A stretch of DNA of 14,800 nucleotides from Gammaproteobacteria bacterium (GCA_020846815.1 JADLDF010000540.1:1-14800), one strand, 5' to 3'. Numbered from the stretch's first letter, positions 1 to 7,388 are shown. A program made the numbers and translations. Notes: generated by a model not told the origin, from the sequence alone.

Positions 1-299
1 CGCAGCGCCCGCACGTGCTTCGAGTCCGCCTCCTCGGCGATGAACAGGCGCACCAGCTCGCGCGTGTCCAGGCCGTTGGCGAGACAGGCGGCGAGCACCG
101 ATCCCGAGCTCACGCCCACGTAGCAATGCAGCCGCGTCAGGTCGAGCCCGACGATGGCCTCGCTGAGGGCATGCATCGCACCGATCGCATAGTAGGCACC
201 CAGCGGGCCGCCGCCAGCGAGCGCGAGACCCACCTTGCGGCGCGATTTCGCGCCCGCGCGTCGTGCCGGTTCCAGAGTCAGCAACCGTCCACCTCGCAT
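1..299 (-). CDS. Patatin-like phospholipase, N-terminal part (gene cut by window edge)
   Basis: Reading leftwards from ATG at 299, the frame stays open to the window edge and gives 99 residues of a patatin-family serine acyl hydrolase. These enzymes release fatty acids from phospholipids or other acyl lipids using a Ser-Asp dyad. Two defining motifs are visible: the glycine-rich oxyanion-hole loop GGGPLGA (about residues 29-35) and the nucleophile elbow GVSSG (residues 62-66, Ser64 nucleophile). The catalytic Asp lies beyond the edge. A basic stretch of about 22 residues precedes the domain and I see no signal peptide. No strong ribosome binding site supports the ATG; GTG at codon 23, just before GLALAGGG, is an alternative. 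It is divergent from the TPR gene. A lipid hydrolase close to a wax-ester locus is suggestive, but the physiological substrate cannot be told. Confidence 0.85.
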   Translation of the reverse strand, partial: MRGGRLLTLEPARRAGAKSRRKVGLALAGGGPLGAYYAIGAMHALSEAIVGLDLTRLHCYVGVSSGSVLAACLANGLDTRELVRLFIAEEADSKHVRAL

Positions 300-408
300 C
301 CAGAAGCCGTGCCGCTGCGTCGAGTGCGGATGACAGCGCGTCTCGCGGCCATTTAGTCTGCGCCGCAGGCAGGCAGCACAGATCCATAATTGCCACAGGC
401 GATCCACC

Positions 409-1203
409 ATGGCAACGCGCAAGCGCAAGACTGAGGAAGCAGAGCCGCGTTTCGCCCTCGACGGCGCTGCCCTGCGCAAGGCCTGGCCGCGGCTGCACGG
501 CAGCGACCTCGAGCCCTGGCCCGCGGGTACCGGTGCCGCCGCGCTGCAATCGGCCTGGCGCGCGTTCCACGAAGGCCGTTTCGCCGCCGCGATCGAGGCC
601 GGTGCGGCCCTCGGTCCGCCCGGCGCGGCGGTCGCCAACAAAGCTGCGGGCGTGCAGGCCACTTATCTCGCGCGCGACGATGCCGAGGCTGCGGGAGTGC
701 TGCGCGCGGCCATCGAACGCGGCGAACGGGCCGTCGCCGCGCTGCCCGACCGGGCGAATTCACACTACTTTCTTGCGTTCGTGCTGGGCCGCTACGGCCA
801 GCGCATCTCGGTCGTGAAGGCACTGGCCGACGGTCTCGGCAGCCGCATACGGCTGGCGCTGGAGCGCACGCTCGCGCTCGAGCCACGCCATGCCGAAGCG
901 CAGGTCGCACTCGGTGTGTTCCATGCCGAGATCGTCGACAAGCTGGGTGCGATCGCCGCGCGCGTCGGTTACGGCGCGAGCCGCGACGCGGCGCTGGCCG
1001 CATTCGAGCGCGCCCGGCAGCTCGCGCCGCACTCGCCCATCGTCCACCTCGAATACGCTCGCGCGCTGCCGCGCCTCGAAGCCAGGGCGCAGCATCGCGC
1101 ACGCGAGCTGCTCGAAACCGCCGCGGCCCTTACGCCCGCGGACGCGATGGAGGCGCTCGACGTCGGCGCCGCGCGCGCAGCGTTGCGCGCCTCGCCGTCA
1201 TAG
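409..1203 (+). CDS. TPR-like helical repeat protein of unknown role
   Basis: A 264-residue soluble protein rich in Ala, Arg and Leu, with no signal peptide or membrane segment. Its pattern is that of tetratricopeptide-type helix pairs: an AWRAFHEGRFAAAIEAG-like unit near residues 46-62, ALERTLALEPRHAEAQVALG near 148-167, and AALAAFERARQLAPHSPIVH near 193-212. The 'LxLEP..AEA..ALG' and 'A..LAPHSPIVHLEYA' signatures are typical of TPR helices. Such proteins are scaffolds for protein-protein contacts and the partner cannot be predicted. The ATG at 409 is the first good start; a CATAAT hexamer at 385-390 could be a -10 element but has no convincing -35. The gene converges on the WS/DGAT gene with a 76-bp gap. 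The first 30 residues are lysine/arginine/glutamate-rich and look unstructured. Confidence 0.75.
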   Translation: MATRKRKTEEAEPRFALDGAALRKAWPRLHGSDLEPWPAGTGAAALQSAWRAFHEGRFAAAIEAGAALGPPGAAVANKAAGVQATYLARDDAEAAGVLRAAIERGERAVAALPDRANSHYFLAFVLGRYGQRISVVKALADGLGSRIRLALERTLALEPRHAEAQVALGVFHAEIVDKLGAIAARVGYGASRDAALAAFERARQLAPHSPIVHLEYARALPRLEARAQHRARELLETAAALTPADAMEALDVGAARAALRASPS

Positions 1204-1279
1204 CGAGCCCACGGGTGCTCCGTCGGCACCGCACGCGGCGCTGCGCAGTGCCATCGTGGCGGACCTGCCGATGCTCCGG

Positions 1280-2695
1280 TCAACGCCGTGCGCGTGGCGC
1301 TGCATGGCGCCCTCGTGGCGCCACGCCGGCGAGCCGCGCATAGCGGCGCAGCTCCGCGGGAAAGCGCGCCGCGATCTGCTGCGGCTCCGCCACCGGTGCC
1401 GCATCGCTCATCACGCCGAAGTGCACCCGGCCATCGCAGCTCAGCACACTGAGGCCGAGCCCGACATCGCCCGACTGCGGCACCCAGAACATCATCGACT
1501 CGACCGGTGCGCCGGCGAGCCGCAGCGGCTCCCGTGGCCCCGGGACGTTCGACAGCACCAGCGTCGCCTTGCGCGACAGCAAGTCCACCGCGCCGTCCTG
1601 CAGGCCCCGCGGGCCGAGCCCCAGCGCCGCGAGCAGGCCGAGCGTCATCGGCGGCTGCCGCGAGTCCTTCAGCGCCTGCATGCGCGCGCGCACGGCCTCC
1701 AGCCGCGCCGCCGCATCGCGCAAGCCCACCGGCAGAGCGAGGAACACCAGGCCGAAGCGGTTGCCGAGCGCTTCGGCGGCATCGGGCTCGCGCAGGTTCA
1801 CCGGCACGACGGCGCGCAGCTCGGCGGCGGTGCCCGTCGCGCTCGCCTGCCGCGCCCGCAGCCAGGCGGCGAGTGCGCCGGTGGCCGCGGCCACGAGCAC
1901 GTCGTTGATCGTGCAGCCGAGCGCCCGGGCGGTGGCGCGCACTGTGGCCAGCGGGAACGGCCGCGCCCAGGCGATGCGCTTCTCCCCCGACAGCGGGCCG
2001 CGCAGCGGACCGGGCGGCTCGTCCGGCAGCAGCGCGAGCGCGGCCAGCTCACCGGCCATGCCGAGGCCGGCGAGCGCCGCTTCGCCGGCCTCGGCCGGAT
2101 GCGTCGCGAGCTGCAGGCCGCGCGCCAGCAGCGCACGCGACTCGCGCCAGACGCGCACCAGGCCCGCCGGCGCCAGGGCCGCGAAGGCCCCGTCGGCGTC
2201 GTCCGTATCCTGCTCCGCAGGCGGCGGTGGTACGTCGCCTTCGTCCATGAGACCCAGCACGACCCGCACCAGCGCGATGCCGTCCGCATAGCAGTGGTGG
2301 ATCCGTGCCACCAGCACCGAGCGGCGCGGCGAAACCTGCACCAGCAGGAACTCCCAGCGCGGACGCGCCGGATCGAGCGGTGTCGAGGCGAGCCCGCCGA
2401 GCAGGCGCTGCAGCCCCGCCTCACCCGCGCCACGCGGCAGAGCCTGTTCGCGCACGTGCGCCCGCAGATCGAAATCCGCGACCGGCTCCCAGGCGGCGCC
2501 CAGCGCCGACTCCACCGGCCGCATGCGGAAGCGGGCATGGACCAGGAAGCGCGCCGCGATCCGCTCGCGCAGCGCGGCGACCCCGATGCGCCGGCGCAGG
2601 CCGATCAGCCCCAGGATCTGCATCCGGTTCGTCGGCCGGTCCATGTGCAGCCAGGCGGTGTCGACGCCGGACATCGGCTCGGAGCGCGGGCTCAT
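1280..2695 (-). CDS. Wax ester synthase / acyl-CoA:diacylglycerol acyltransferase (WS/DGAT)
   Basis: A 471-residue bifunctional acyltransferase. It transfers a fatty acyl group from acyl-CoA to a long-chain alcohol (wax ester) or to diacylglycerol (triacylglycerol), at the membrane or lipid-droplet surface. The N-terminus GVDTAWLHMDRPTNRMQI matches the family start. The catalytic HHxxxDG motif is intact as HHCYADG (residues 133-139). Further landmarks are INDV (about 263-266), VPVNLRE followed by GN near 311, and SNVPGP (about 382-387) in the C-terminal DUF1298 domain. Length is normal for the family (about 450-500). The frame is open up to 2839, but similarity begins only around 2674-2695, so I chose ATG 2695; ATG 2674 is the alternative. 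Neither has a clear ribosome binding site. It is divergent from a fatty acyl-CoA reductase that would supply its alcohol substrate, so wax ester synthesis is the likely main role. Confidence 0.93.
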   Translation of the reverse strand: MSPRSEPMSGVDTAWLHMDRPTNRMQILGLIGLRRRIGVAALRERIAARFLVHARFRMRPVESALGAAWEPVADFDLRAHVREQALPRGAGEAGLQRLLGGLASTPLDPARPRWEFLLVQVSPRRSVLVARIHHCYADGIALVRVVLGLMDEGDVPPPPAEQDTDDADGAFAALAPAGLVRVWRESRALLARGLQLATHPAEAGEAALAGLGMAGELAALALLPDEPPGPLRGPLSGEKRIAWARPFPLATVRATARALGCTINDVLVAAATGALAAWLRARQASATGTAAELRAVVPVNLREPDAAEALGNRFGLVFLALPVGLRDAAARLEAVRARMQALKDSRQPPMTLGLLAALGLGPRGLQDGAVDLLSRKATLVLSNVPGPREPLRLAGAPVESMMFWVPQSGDVGLGLSVLSCDGRVHFGVMSDAAPVAEPQQIAARFPAELRRYARLAGVAPRGRHAAPRARR

Positions 2696-2731
2696 GACGC
2701 GAGTCGAGCATGCGCCGCGGGCGGTGCAGAA

Positions 2732-2820
2732 TAGGCATTGACCACGATCACTGCGTGCGCCGCCGCAACGAGCAGCCGGCGTCCAGGAGCGCTGCAGCGC
2801 GCGTAGGCATTCGCCACGAT
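2732..2820. repeat. Imperfect 17-bp direct repeat in the WS/DGAT-FAR divergent spacer
   Basis: TAGGCATTGACCACGAT (2732-2748) recurs as TAGGCATTCGCCACGAT (2804-2820), 15 of 17 bases identical, with starts 72 bp apart. A shorter echo, CGATCACT, occurs at 2745-2752 and again at 2833-2840. The copies lie in the only non-coding segment between the two wax-ester genes, so they could be binding sites for a shared regulator. No protein is known to me for this motif. A chance or duplication origin is possible. Confidence 0.6.
2789..2800. promoter_or_regulatory. 12-bp perfect palindrome between the two direct-repeat copies
   Basis: GCGCTGCAGCGC reads the same on both strands and sits between the two copies of the 17-bp repeat in the WS/DGAT-FAR spacer. 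It could be a dimeric regulator site or simply a product of high GC content. I found no convincing -35/-10 pair for either gene in this spacer. Confidence 0.3.
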
Positions 2821-2889
2821 GCCACCGCTCTGCGATCACTCCTGTAATCGCCCCAGATGCCGTGCGCGGCGCGGCCGGGAGTCGTCCCG

Positions 2890-4875
2890 ATGAGCCATTT
2901 CGTCACCGGAGCCACGGGATTCATCGGCCGTCGCCTCGTCCGGCGGCTGCTGCGCCGCGGCGGCACGGTCCGGGTGCTGGTGCGCCCCGGTTCGCGGCAG
3001 AAGTTCGAGGCGCTGCGCGCCGAATGGGGCGAAGACGCCGACCGCGTGATCCCGATCGAGGGCGATCTGGCCGCGACCGGCCTTGGGTTAGCGGCCGCGG
3101 ACCTTGAGCGGCTGCGCGGCCAGGTGACGCATCTCTTCCACCTCGGCGCGCTCTACGACCTCGCCGCCGACGACGCCGAGCTCGAGGCCGCCAACGTGCG
3201 CGGCACCCGCGAAGTGCTGCGCTTCGCCGGCGAGGTCGGCGCGGGCTGCCTGCACTTCGTCAGCTCGATCGCCGCGGCCGGGCTCTACGACGGCGTGTTC
3301 GACGAGACGATGTTCGACGAGGCGACGGGCCTCGAGCACCCGTACTTTCGCACCAAGCACGACGCCGAGGCGCTGGTGCGGCGCAAATGCCCCGTGCCCT
3401 GGCGGATCTACCGGCCCGCGATGGTGGTCGGCGAGTCGGGCAGCGGCCGCATGGACAAGATCGACGGCCCCTACTATCTCTTCAAGGCGATCCAGAAGCT
3501 GCGGCGCAACGTGCCGGCCTGGTTCCCGATGCTCGGGGTCGAGGGCGGCTGGATCAACCTCGTGCCCGTGGACTACGTCGCCGATGCGCTCGATCATCTC
3601 GCGCACCTGCCGGGCGAGGACGGCCGCTGCTTCCATCTCGTCGACCCGCGGGCGCGCACCTTCGGCGAAGTCATGAACGTGTTCTGCCGCGCCGCGCATG
3701 CACCGACGGCCGGCCTGCGCATCGACCTGCGGCTGCTCGGCCTCGTGCCCGATACGGTCCGCGGCGCGGTCACCCGCACCGCTCCGGTGCGGCGCATCGT
3801 CGATCAGCTCATGCAGGATCTCGGCATCCCGCGCTCGGTGCTGCAGCTCATCGCCTACCCGACGCGTTTCGACAGCCGCGCGGCGCGCGCACTGCTCGAG
3901 CCCGCCGGCATCCGCGTGCCGCCGCTCGAGGACTATGCCTGGCGCCTCTGGGACTACTGGGAGCGCCATCTCGATCCGGACCTGCTGGTCGACCGCAGCC
4001 TCAGCGGCGCGGTCCGCGGCCGCCTGGTGCTGCTGACGGGCGGGTCGTCCGGCGTCGGGCGCGCGACGGCCCGCCGGCTCGCCGAAGCCGGCGCGCGGCT
4101 GGTGATCATGGCGCGCGACCCGGCGAAGCTCGAGGAGACACGCGCCGAGCTCGCCGCGCTCGGCAGCGAGCCGGCCATCCATGCCTGCGATCTCACCGAC
4201 GAGACGGCCGTCGGCGCGCTCGCGCAACGCCTGCTCGAGACCCACGGCCCGGTCGACATCCTCATCAACAATGCCGGCCACTCGATCCGGCGCTCGCTCG
4301 AGATCTCCTACGACCGCTTCCGCGACTACGAGCGCCTGATGCGCGTGAACTACCTCGGGCCGGTGCGCCTGACGCTCGGCCTGCTGCCGGCCATGGTCGC
4401 GCAGCGCCGCGGCCAGGTCATCAACGTCTCCTCGATCGGCGTGCTCAGCAACTCGCCGCGCTTCTCGGCCTACGTCGCTTCGAAGGCGGCGCTCGAGGCC
4501 TTCTCGCGCAGCGCCGGCGCCGAGACCTGCGGGCAGGGCGTGCAGTTCACGATCGTCAACCTGCCGCTGGTGCGCACGCCCATGATCGCGCCGACGCGGC
4601 TCTACGAGCACCTGCCGACGATCTCGGCCGAAGAGGCGGCGGAGATGATCGTCGAGGCGATCATCCACCGCCCGGTGCGCGTCGCGACGCGGCTCGGGAT
4701 CTTCGCGCAGATCGTGCATCTGGTCGCGCCGCGCCTGTCGCAGCTCGTGATGCACACCGGCTACGAGATGTTCCCCGATTCCGCCGCCGCGCGCGGCACC
4801 GGCACCGACCACGACCCGAAGCCCTCGCAGGAGGGCCTGGCGCTGACGCGGCTGCTGCGCGGCCTGCATTGGTGA
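2890..4875 (+). CDS. Alcohol-forming fatty acyl-CoA reductase, two-domain Marinobacter type
   Basis: A 661-residue NADPH-dependent reductase that takes long-chain fatty acyl-CoA through the aldehyde to the fatty alcohol. Two Rossmann domains are fused. The N-terminal extended-SDR/NAD_binding_4 domain has TGATGFIG (residues 6-13) and the YxxxK pair Y152/K156. The C-terminal classical SDR domain has TGGSSGVG (383-390), NNAG (460-463), a catalytic serine near 514 and Y528/K532. Length, domain order and long matching stretches (HPYFRTKH, MDKIDGPYY, PVDYVADALDHLAHL, WDYWERHLDPDL, NNAGHSIRRSL, the final GLHW) agree with the Marinobacter FAR Maqu_2220 as I remember it. ATG 2890 is chosen over ATG 2857: it starts right at the domain and has GGGAG about 8 bases upstream. 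It is divergent from WS/DGAT, which would use its alcohol product. Both active sites look complete. Confidence 0.93.
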   Translation: MSHFVTGATGFIGRRLVRRLLRRGGTVRVLVRPGSRQKFEALRAEWGEDADRVIPIEGDLAATGLGLAAADLERLRGQVTHLFHLGALYDLAADDAELEAANVRGTREVLRFAGEVGAGCLHFVSSIAAAGLYDGVFDETMFDEATGLEHPYFRTKHDAEALVRRKCPVPWRIYRPAMVVGESGSGRMDKIDGPYYLFKAIQKLRRNVPAWFPMLGVEGGWINLVPVDYVADALDHLAHLPGEDGRCFHLVDPRARTFGEVMNVFCRAAHAPTAGLRIDLRLLGLVPDTVRGAVTRTAPVRRIVDQLMQDLGIPRSVLQLIAYPTRFDSRAARALLEPAGIRVPPLEDYAWRLWDYWERHLDPDLLVDRSLSGAVRGRLVLLTGGSSGVGRATARRLAEAGARLVIMARDPAKLEETRAELAALGSEPAIHACDLTDETAVGALAQRLLETHGPVDILINNAGHSIRRSLEISYDRFRDYERLMRVNYLGPVRLTLGLLPAMVAQRRGQVINVSSIGVLSNSPRFSAYVASKAALEAFSRSAGAETCGQGVQFTIVNLPLVRTPMIAPTRLYEHLPTISAEEAAEMIVEAIIHRPVRVATRLGIFAQIVHLVAPRLSQLVMHTGYEMFPDSAAARGTGTDHDPKPSQEGLALTRLLRGLHW

Positions 4876-4982
4876 GCCGCGGGAACCAACCAGCGGATTG
4901 CGGGGTTTTACCTATGGACGCGCCGCGAGCCACTCGACACGCTGGGCCAGCGCAGCCCCTGCGCTGGCCGTGGAGCCGACCC

Positions 4983-5468
4983 ATGCCCTCGACGAGACCT
5001 CGCCCGTCCTCACTGCTCGCGCTGGCCCTCGCGGCCGTCGCCTCGACGGCGCTCGCACAGGACTACTCCAGCCATACCGGCGCCCAGCTCTACGCGCAGT
5101 TCTGTGCGAGCTGCCACGGCGCCGCGGGCCGCGGCGACGGGCCGGTCGCGCCGATGCTCAAGGTCGAGGTCCCCGATCTCACGCGGCTGATCCGCCGGCC
5201 CGGCGATCCCTTCCCAACCGAGACCGTGCGCCGCATCGTCGATGGCCGCGAGCTGCTCCCGGCCCACGGCGGCCGGAGAATGCCGGTCTGGGGCTACGAA
5301 TTCGCGACCGCGACCGCGAGCGAACCCGAGGCCGGCGCCGCGACCGCGGCAGCGCTGATCGACCGGCTGGTCGCCTATCTCGGCACGATCCAGCGCCACG
5401 CCGCACCCGCCGCGCCGCCCGTACCGATCGCGCCCGCGCCGCCGGCCCGCAGGGAGGATGTACGATGA
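4983..5468 (+). CDS. Exported monohaem c-type cytochrome
   Basis: A 161-residue periplasmic electron carrier. A signal peptide covers about residues 1-25: basic TRPRP, then a hydrophobic SLLALALAAVAST core, and an ALA cleavage site before QDYSS. One haem site, CASCH (41-45), gives covalent haem attachment and the proximal His. Met100 in RRMPVWGYEF is the likely distal ligand, as MPVWG is a common class I context. The C-terminus is a low-complexity Ala/Pro tail (about 136-156). ATG 4983 is preferred because GGAG lies 7 bases upstream and it starts the signal peptide correctly; ATG 4914 would add 23 residues. The last four bases overlap the DUF4404 start (ATGA), implying translational coupling. 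Its redox partners are not evident; it lies 107 bp after FAR and may or may not share that transcript. Confidence 0.88.
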   Translation: MPSTRPRPSSLLALALAAVASTALAQDYSSHTGAQLYAQFCASCHGAAGRGDGPVAPMLKVEVPDLTRLIRRPGDPFPTETVRRIVDGRELLPAHGGRRMPVWGYEFATATASEPEAGAATAAALIDRLVAYLGTIQRHAAPAAPPVPIAPAPPARREDVR

Positions 5469-5704
5469 GCACGGACGACGAGCTGCCGACGCTGCTGCGC
5501 CGCCTGCACACCGAGCTCGAGCGTGCGACCGCTCTCGACGACGAATCTCGCGAGCTGCTGACCGTGCTGGCCCGCGACCTGCAGAAGTTCGAGTCGCATC
5601 GCAGCTCGGCGGGCGAATACGCGGTGCGCTTCGAGGCGGAGCACCCCGAAGTCGCGGCCACACTGCGTCAGATCGCCGATCTCTTCGGCAAGGCCGGCAT
5701 CTGA
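5465..5704 (+). CDS. DUF4404 family small protein
   Basis: A 79-residue acidic protein matching the DUF4404 pattern: an N-terminal helix LPTLLRRLHTELERA, then LDDESRELLTVLARDLQKF, and a C-terminal AEHPEVAATLRQIADLFGKAGI. The 'HPxxAxxLRQIADxLxxxGI' ending is the part I recognise best. No function is established for the family. There is no signal or membrane segment, so it is probably a cytoplasmic, fully helical protein. GGGAGG sits 7 bases before the ATG. The start overlaps the cytochrome stop by 4 bp, so the two are co-translated. It converges on the UbiA-type gene. Confidence 0.8.
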   Translation: MSTDDELPTLLRRLHTELERATALDDESRELLTVLARDLQKFESHRSSAGEYAVRFEAEHPEVAATLRQIADLFGKAGI

Positions 5705-5709
5705 GTACC

Positions 5710-5726
5710 GCCGGCGGCGGGCCGGC
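5710..5726. terminator. GC hairpin between convergent genes
   Basis: GCCGGC (5710-5715) and GCCGGC (5721-5726) are self-complementary and can form a 6-bp stem with a 5-base loop in the 25-bp gap between the convergent DUF4404 and UbiA genes. There is no T-run on either side, so this is at best a weak bidirectional terminator. Confidence 0.3.
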
Positions 5727-5729
5727 TCG

Positions 5730-6695
5730 TCACCCTGCGAACCAGCTCCAGGCCGCGATCCAGGCGCTGCCGAGCGCGTGGATGGCGAGCGTCTTCTCGA
5801 TGCTGGCGCGCAGCACCTCGCGTCCCGGCCCCGCGCCGCTGACGATGCCGCGCGCGGCCAGGGCACCGAGCGCGAACAGCGGCACCGCCAGCAGCAGCAC
5901 GCCCCAGTGCAGCTGGCCGCGCAGCACCACCGCGAGCACCGCGGCCAGCGCGATCGCCTGCAACGCCAGGTAGATCGCGCGCGTGCCGCCGACACCGCAG
6001 CGCACCGGCCAGGTGCGCTTGCCCGCCAGCGCATCGGCGCGCAGATCCGGCACCTCGTTGATCAACAGGATCGCCGTGACCCACATCGCCGTCGGCACGG
6101 CGATCCACAGCGCTGCGAGGTCGAACATGCCGGTCTGCAGCCAGGCCGCGCCCATGACCGGCAGCAGCCCGAAACCCACGGCGATCGTCGGCTCGCCGAT
6201 GCCGCGCGAGGCGAGCCGCAATGGCGGCAGCGAATAGGCCACGCCGAGGACGATGCCGATGAGGCCGAGCCCGACCACGATCGGACCTTCGAGCCAGGCG
6301 AGCAGCGCACCGAGCAGCATCGCCGCCGCGACCAGACCGATGCCGAAGCGACGCATCTGCGCGAGGCTCATGACGCCGTTCTGGATGAAACGCGACCCGC
6401 CCGTGTAGGGATGGATGCGCTCGGTATTGATGCGGTCGCTGCCGCCGAGCTCGTCGCCGACGTCGTTGAGCACGTTGGCGCCGGCGTGCACCAGCGCGGT
6501 CGCGGACAGCGCCAGCAAGGCCGCGACCAGGTCCAACTGGCCGCTGGCGGCGCGTCCCCAGGCCGTGCCGACCACGACCGGCATGATCGAAGCCGTCAGG
6601 AACGCGGGTCGCATCGCCAGCCAGTGGCGACGCAGCAGCTGGCTCGGGGCAGTGCCCCCGAGCGTGGCGAACGTGGGCTCGGCCGGCTGGGACAT
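5730..6695 (-). CDS. UbiA-family membrane prenyltransferase, MenA-like
   Basis: A 321-residue integral membrane enzyme of the UbiA superfamily, which moves a polyprenyl group from its diphosphate to an aromatic or quinone precursor. The first Asp-rich motif is N74xxND..D81 continuing to D87 (NVLNDVGDELGGSD). The second is NEVPDLRAD (213-221) followed by K226. The conserved loop YSLPPLRLASRGIGE is at 154-168. About eight or nine hydrophobic segments fit the fold. The GGSRFIQNG stretch after motif I resembles MenA-type 1,4-dihydroxy-2-naphthoate prenyltransferases more than UbiA itself, but no other men genes are present, so the acceptor is uncertain. ATG 6695 is chosen because GGAGG lies 8 bases upstream; ATGs at 6710 and 6749 are less well placed. 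The Hsp20 gene is 156 bp upstream on the same strand. Confidence 0.85.
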   Translation of the reverse strand: MSQPAEPTFATLGGTAPSQLLRRHWLAMRPAFLTASIMPVVVGTAWGRAASGQLDLVAALLALSATALVHAGANVLNDVGDELGGSDRINTERIHPYTGGSRFIQNGVMSLAQMRRFGIGLVAAAMLLGALLAWLEGPIVVGLGLIGIVLGVAYSLPPLRLASRGIGEPTIAVGFGLLPVMGAAWLQTGMFDLAALWIAVPTAMWVTAILLINEVPDLRADALAGKRTWPVRCGVGGTRAIYLALQAIALAAVLAVVLRGQLHWGVLLLAVPLFALGALAARGIVSGAGPGREVLRASIEKTLAIHALGSAWIAAWSWFAG

Positions 6696-6851
6696 CGCGA
6701 CCGCCTCCATGCGTGTAGATTCCGTGCGTGTCGATCGCCCCGGCACCACACCGAGGTCGCGGCGGCGATGGACACGAGACCGCGAGCGCCGCGCAGGGGG
6801 GGTCGCACGGCGCGGCCGGGCCTGTCCAGCCGGTCCCGATCCTGGGGCTGG

Positions 6852-7301
6852 CTAGCCGACCTTGATCTCTACGGGCTTCGGCTTCTCGAGCGACTTCTTC
6901 GGCAGGTGCACGTTCAGCACACCGTCCTTGCTGTCCGCGTGGATCGCGCCGACGTCGACGCCGTCCGGCAGGCCGAAGCTGCGCGAAAAGCTGCCGCGGA
7001 ACGATTCGACACGGTGGAACTTCCTGCTCTTCTCCTCCTTGTCTACGCGACGCTCGCCGCTGATCGTCAGCATGCCGTGCTCGACTGCGACCTTGATGTC
7101 CTCCTTGGCGACGCCGGGCAGCTCGGCGTGCACGATGAACTCCTTCTCAGTCTCGCTGACATCGGCGCTCGGCGTCCATTGCGCCGCAGCATCCGCGACG
7201 TCGCCCTCGAGAGGCCGCATCAGGCGCCGGAACTCGCCCGGCCAGGCGCGGCGGAAGAAATCGTCAGTATCGCGAAACGGCTCCCATCGCATCAGGCTCA
7301 C
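6852..7301 (-). CDS. Hsp20 / alpha-crystallin small heat shock protein
   Basis: A 149-residue ATP-independent holdase that binds unfolding proteins in large oligomers. The N-terminus MSLMRWEPFRD is typical of bacterial class A small heat shock proteins. The alpha-crystallin domain spans about residues 44-135 and includes AELPGV (59-64), VEHGMLTISGERR (73-85) and the signature GVLNVHLPK (127-135). The C-terminal VEIKV contains the I/V-x-I/V motif that links dimers. GTG 7301 is taken as start because GGAGGAG lies about 6 bases upstream; the in-frame ATG three codons later (7292) would be too far from it. The open frame continues to 7886 but has no homology there and overlaps the next gene. A sigma-32-like promoter lies 45 bases upstream. 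Confidence 0.93.
   Translation of the reverse strand: MSLMRWEPFRDTDDFFRRAWPGEFRRLMRPLEGDVADAAAQWTPSADVSETEKEFIVHAELPGVAKEDIKVAVEHGMLTISGERRVDKEEKSRKFHRVESFRGSFSRSFGLPDGVDVGAIHADSKDGVLNVHLPKKSLEKPKPVEIKVG
6864..6876 (-). other. C-terminal I/V-x-I/V assembly motif of the Hsp20 (coding position)
   Basis: The Hsp20 tail PVEIKVG encodes the short hydrophobic motif that docks onto neighbouring alpha-crystallin dimers. The coordinates are approximate. The motif indicates a full-length, oligomer-competent chaperone. Confidence 0.4.
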
Positions 7302-7345
7302 GGTGATCTCCTCCTCAGTTGCAGATGACGGGTCTTCGCCAGTCA

Positions 7346-7374
7346 TGATGGGGACGAGAGGTGAGCATCTCGAT
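7346..7374 (-). promoter_or_regulatory. Candidate heat-shock (sigma-32) promoter of hsp20
   Basis: On the minus strand, CCCCATCA (7353-7346) matches 7 of 8 positions of the sigma-32 -10 consensus CCCCATNT. Fourteen bases upstream, ATCGAGA (7374-7368) matches 4 of 7 of the -35 CTTGAAA. The spacing and the position 45 bases before the Hsp20 GTG fit a heat-shock promoter. The -35 match is only moderate. Confidence 0.45.
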
Positions 7375-7388
7375 CCGCGAGACTGCGT

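Noticed and set aside
890..2734. A long plus-strand open frame (614 codons) opposite the WS/DGAT gene
   Set aside because: It reads as Arg/Ala/Gln-rich nonsense, overlaps the TPR gene and lies antisense to a gene with clear catalytic motifs.
2738..2745. TTGACCAC shared by the wax-ester spacer and the palindrome at 14040-14057, suggesting the TetR protein controls wax-ester genes
   Set aside because: Only one half-site matches and its right arm is not conserved. The same 8-mer also occurs inside coding sequence near 9143, so the match is not specific.
3088..4869. A long open frame on the minus strand (593 codons) opposite the FAR gene
   Set aside because: It is an antisense shadow caused by high GC codon usage. 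The plus-strand frame has full FAR homology and this one has no recognisable domain.
6820..6854. Hairpin CCAGCC/GGCTGG just after the Hsp20 stop as a terminator
   Set aside because: The stem is only 6 bp with a 14-base loop and no T-run follows, so it is not supportable as a terminator.
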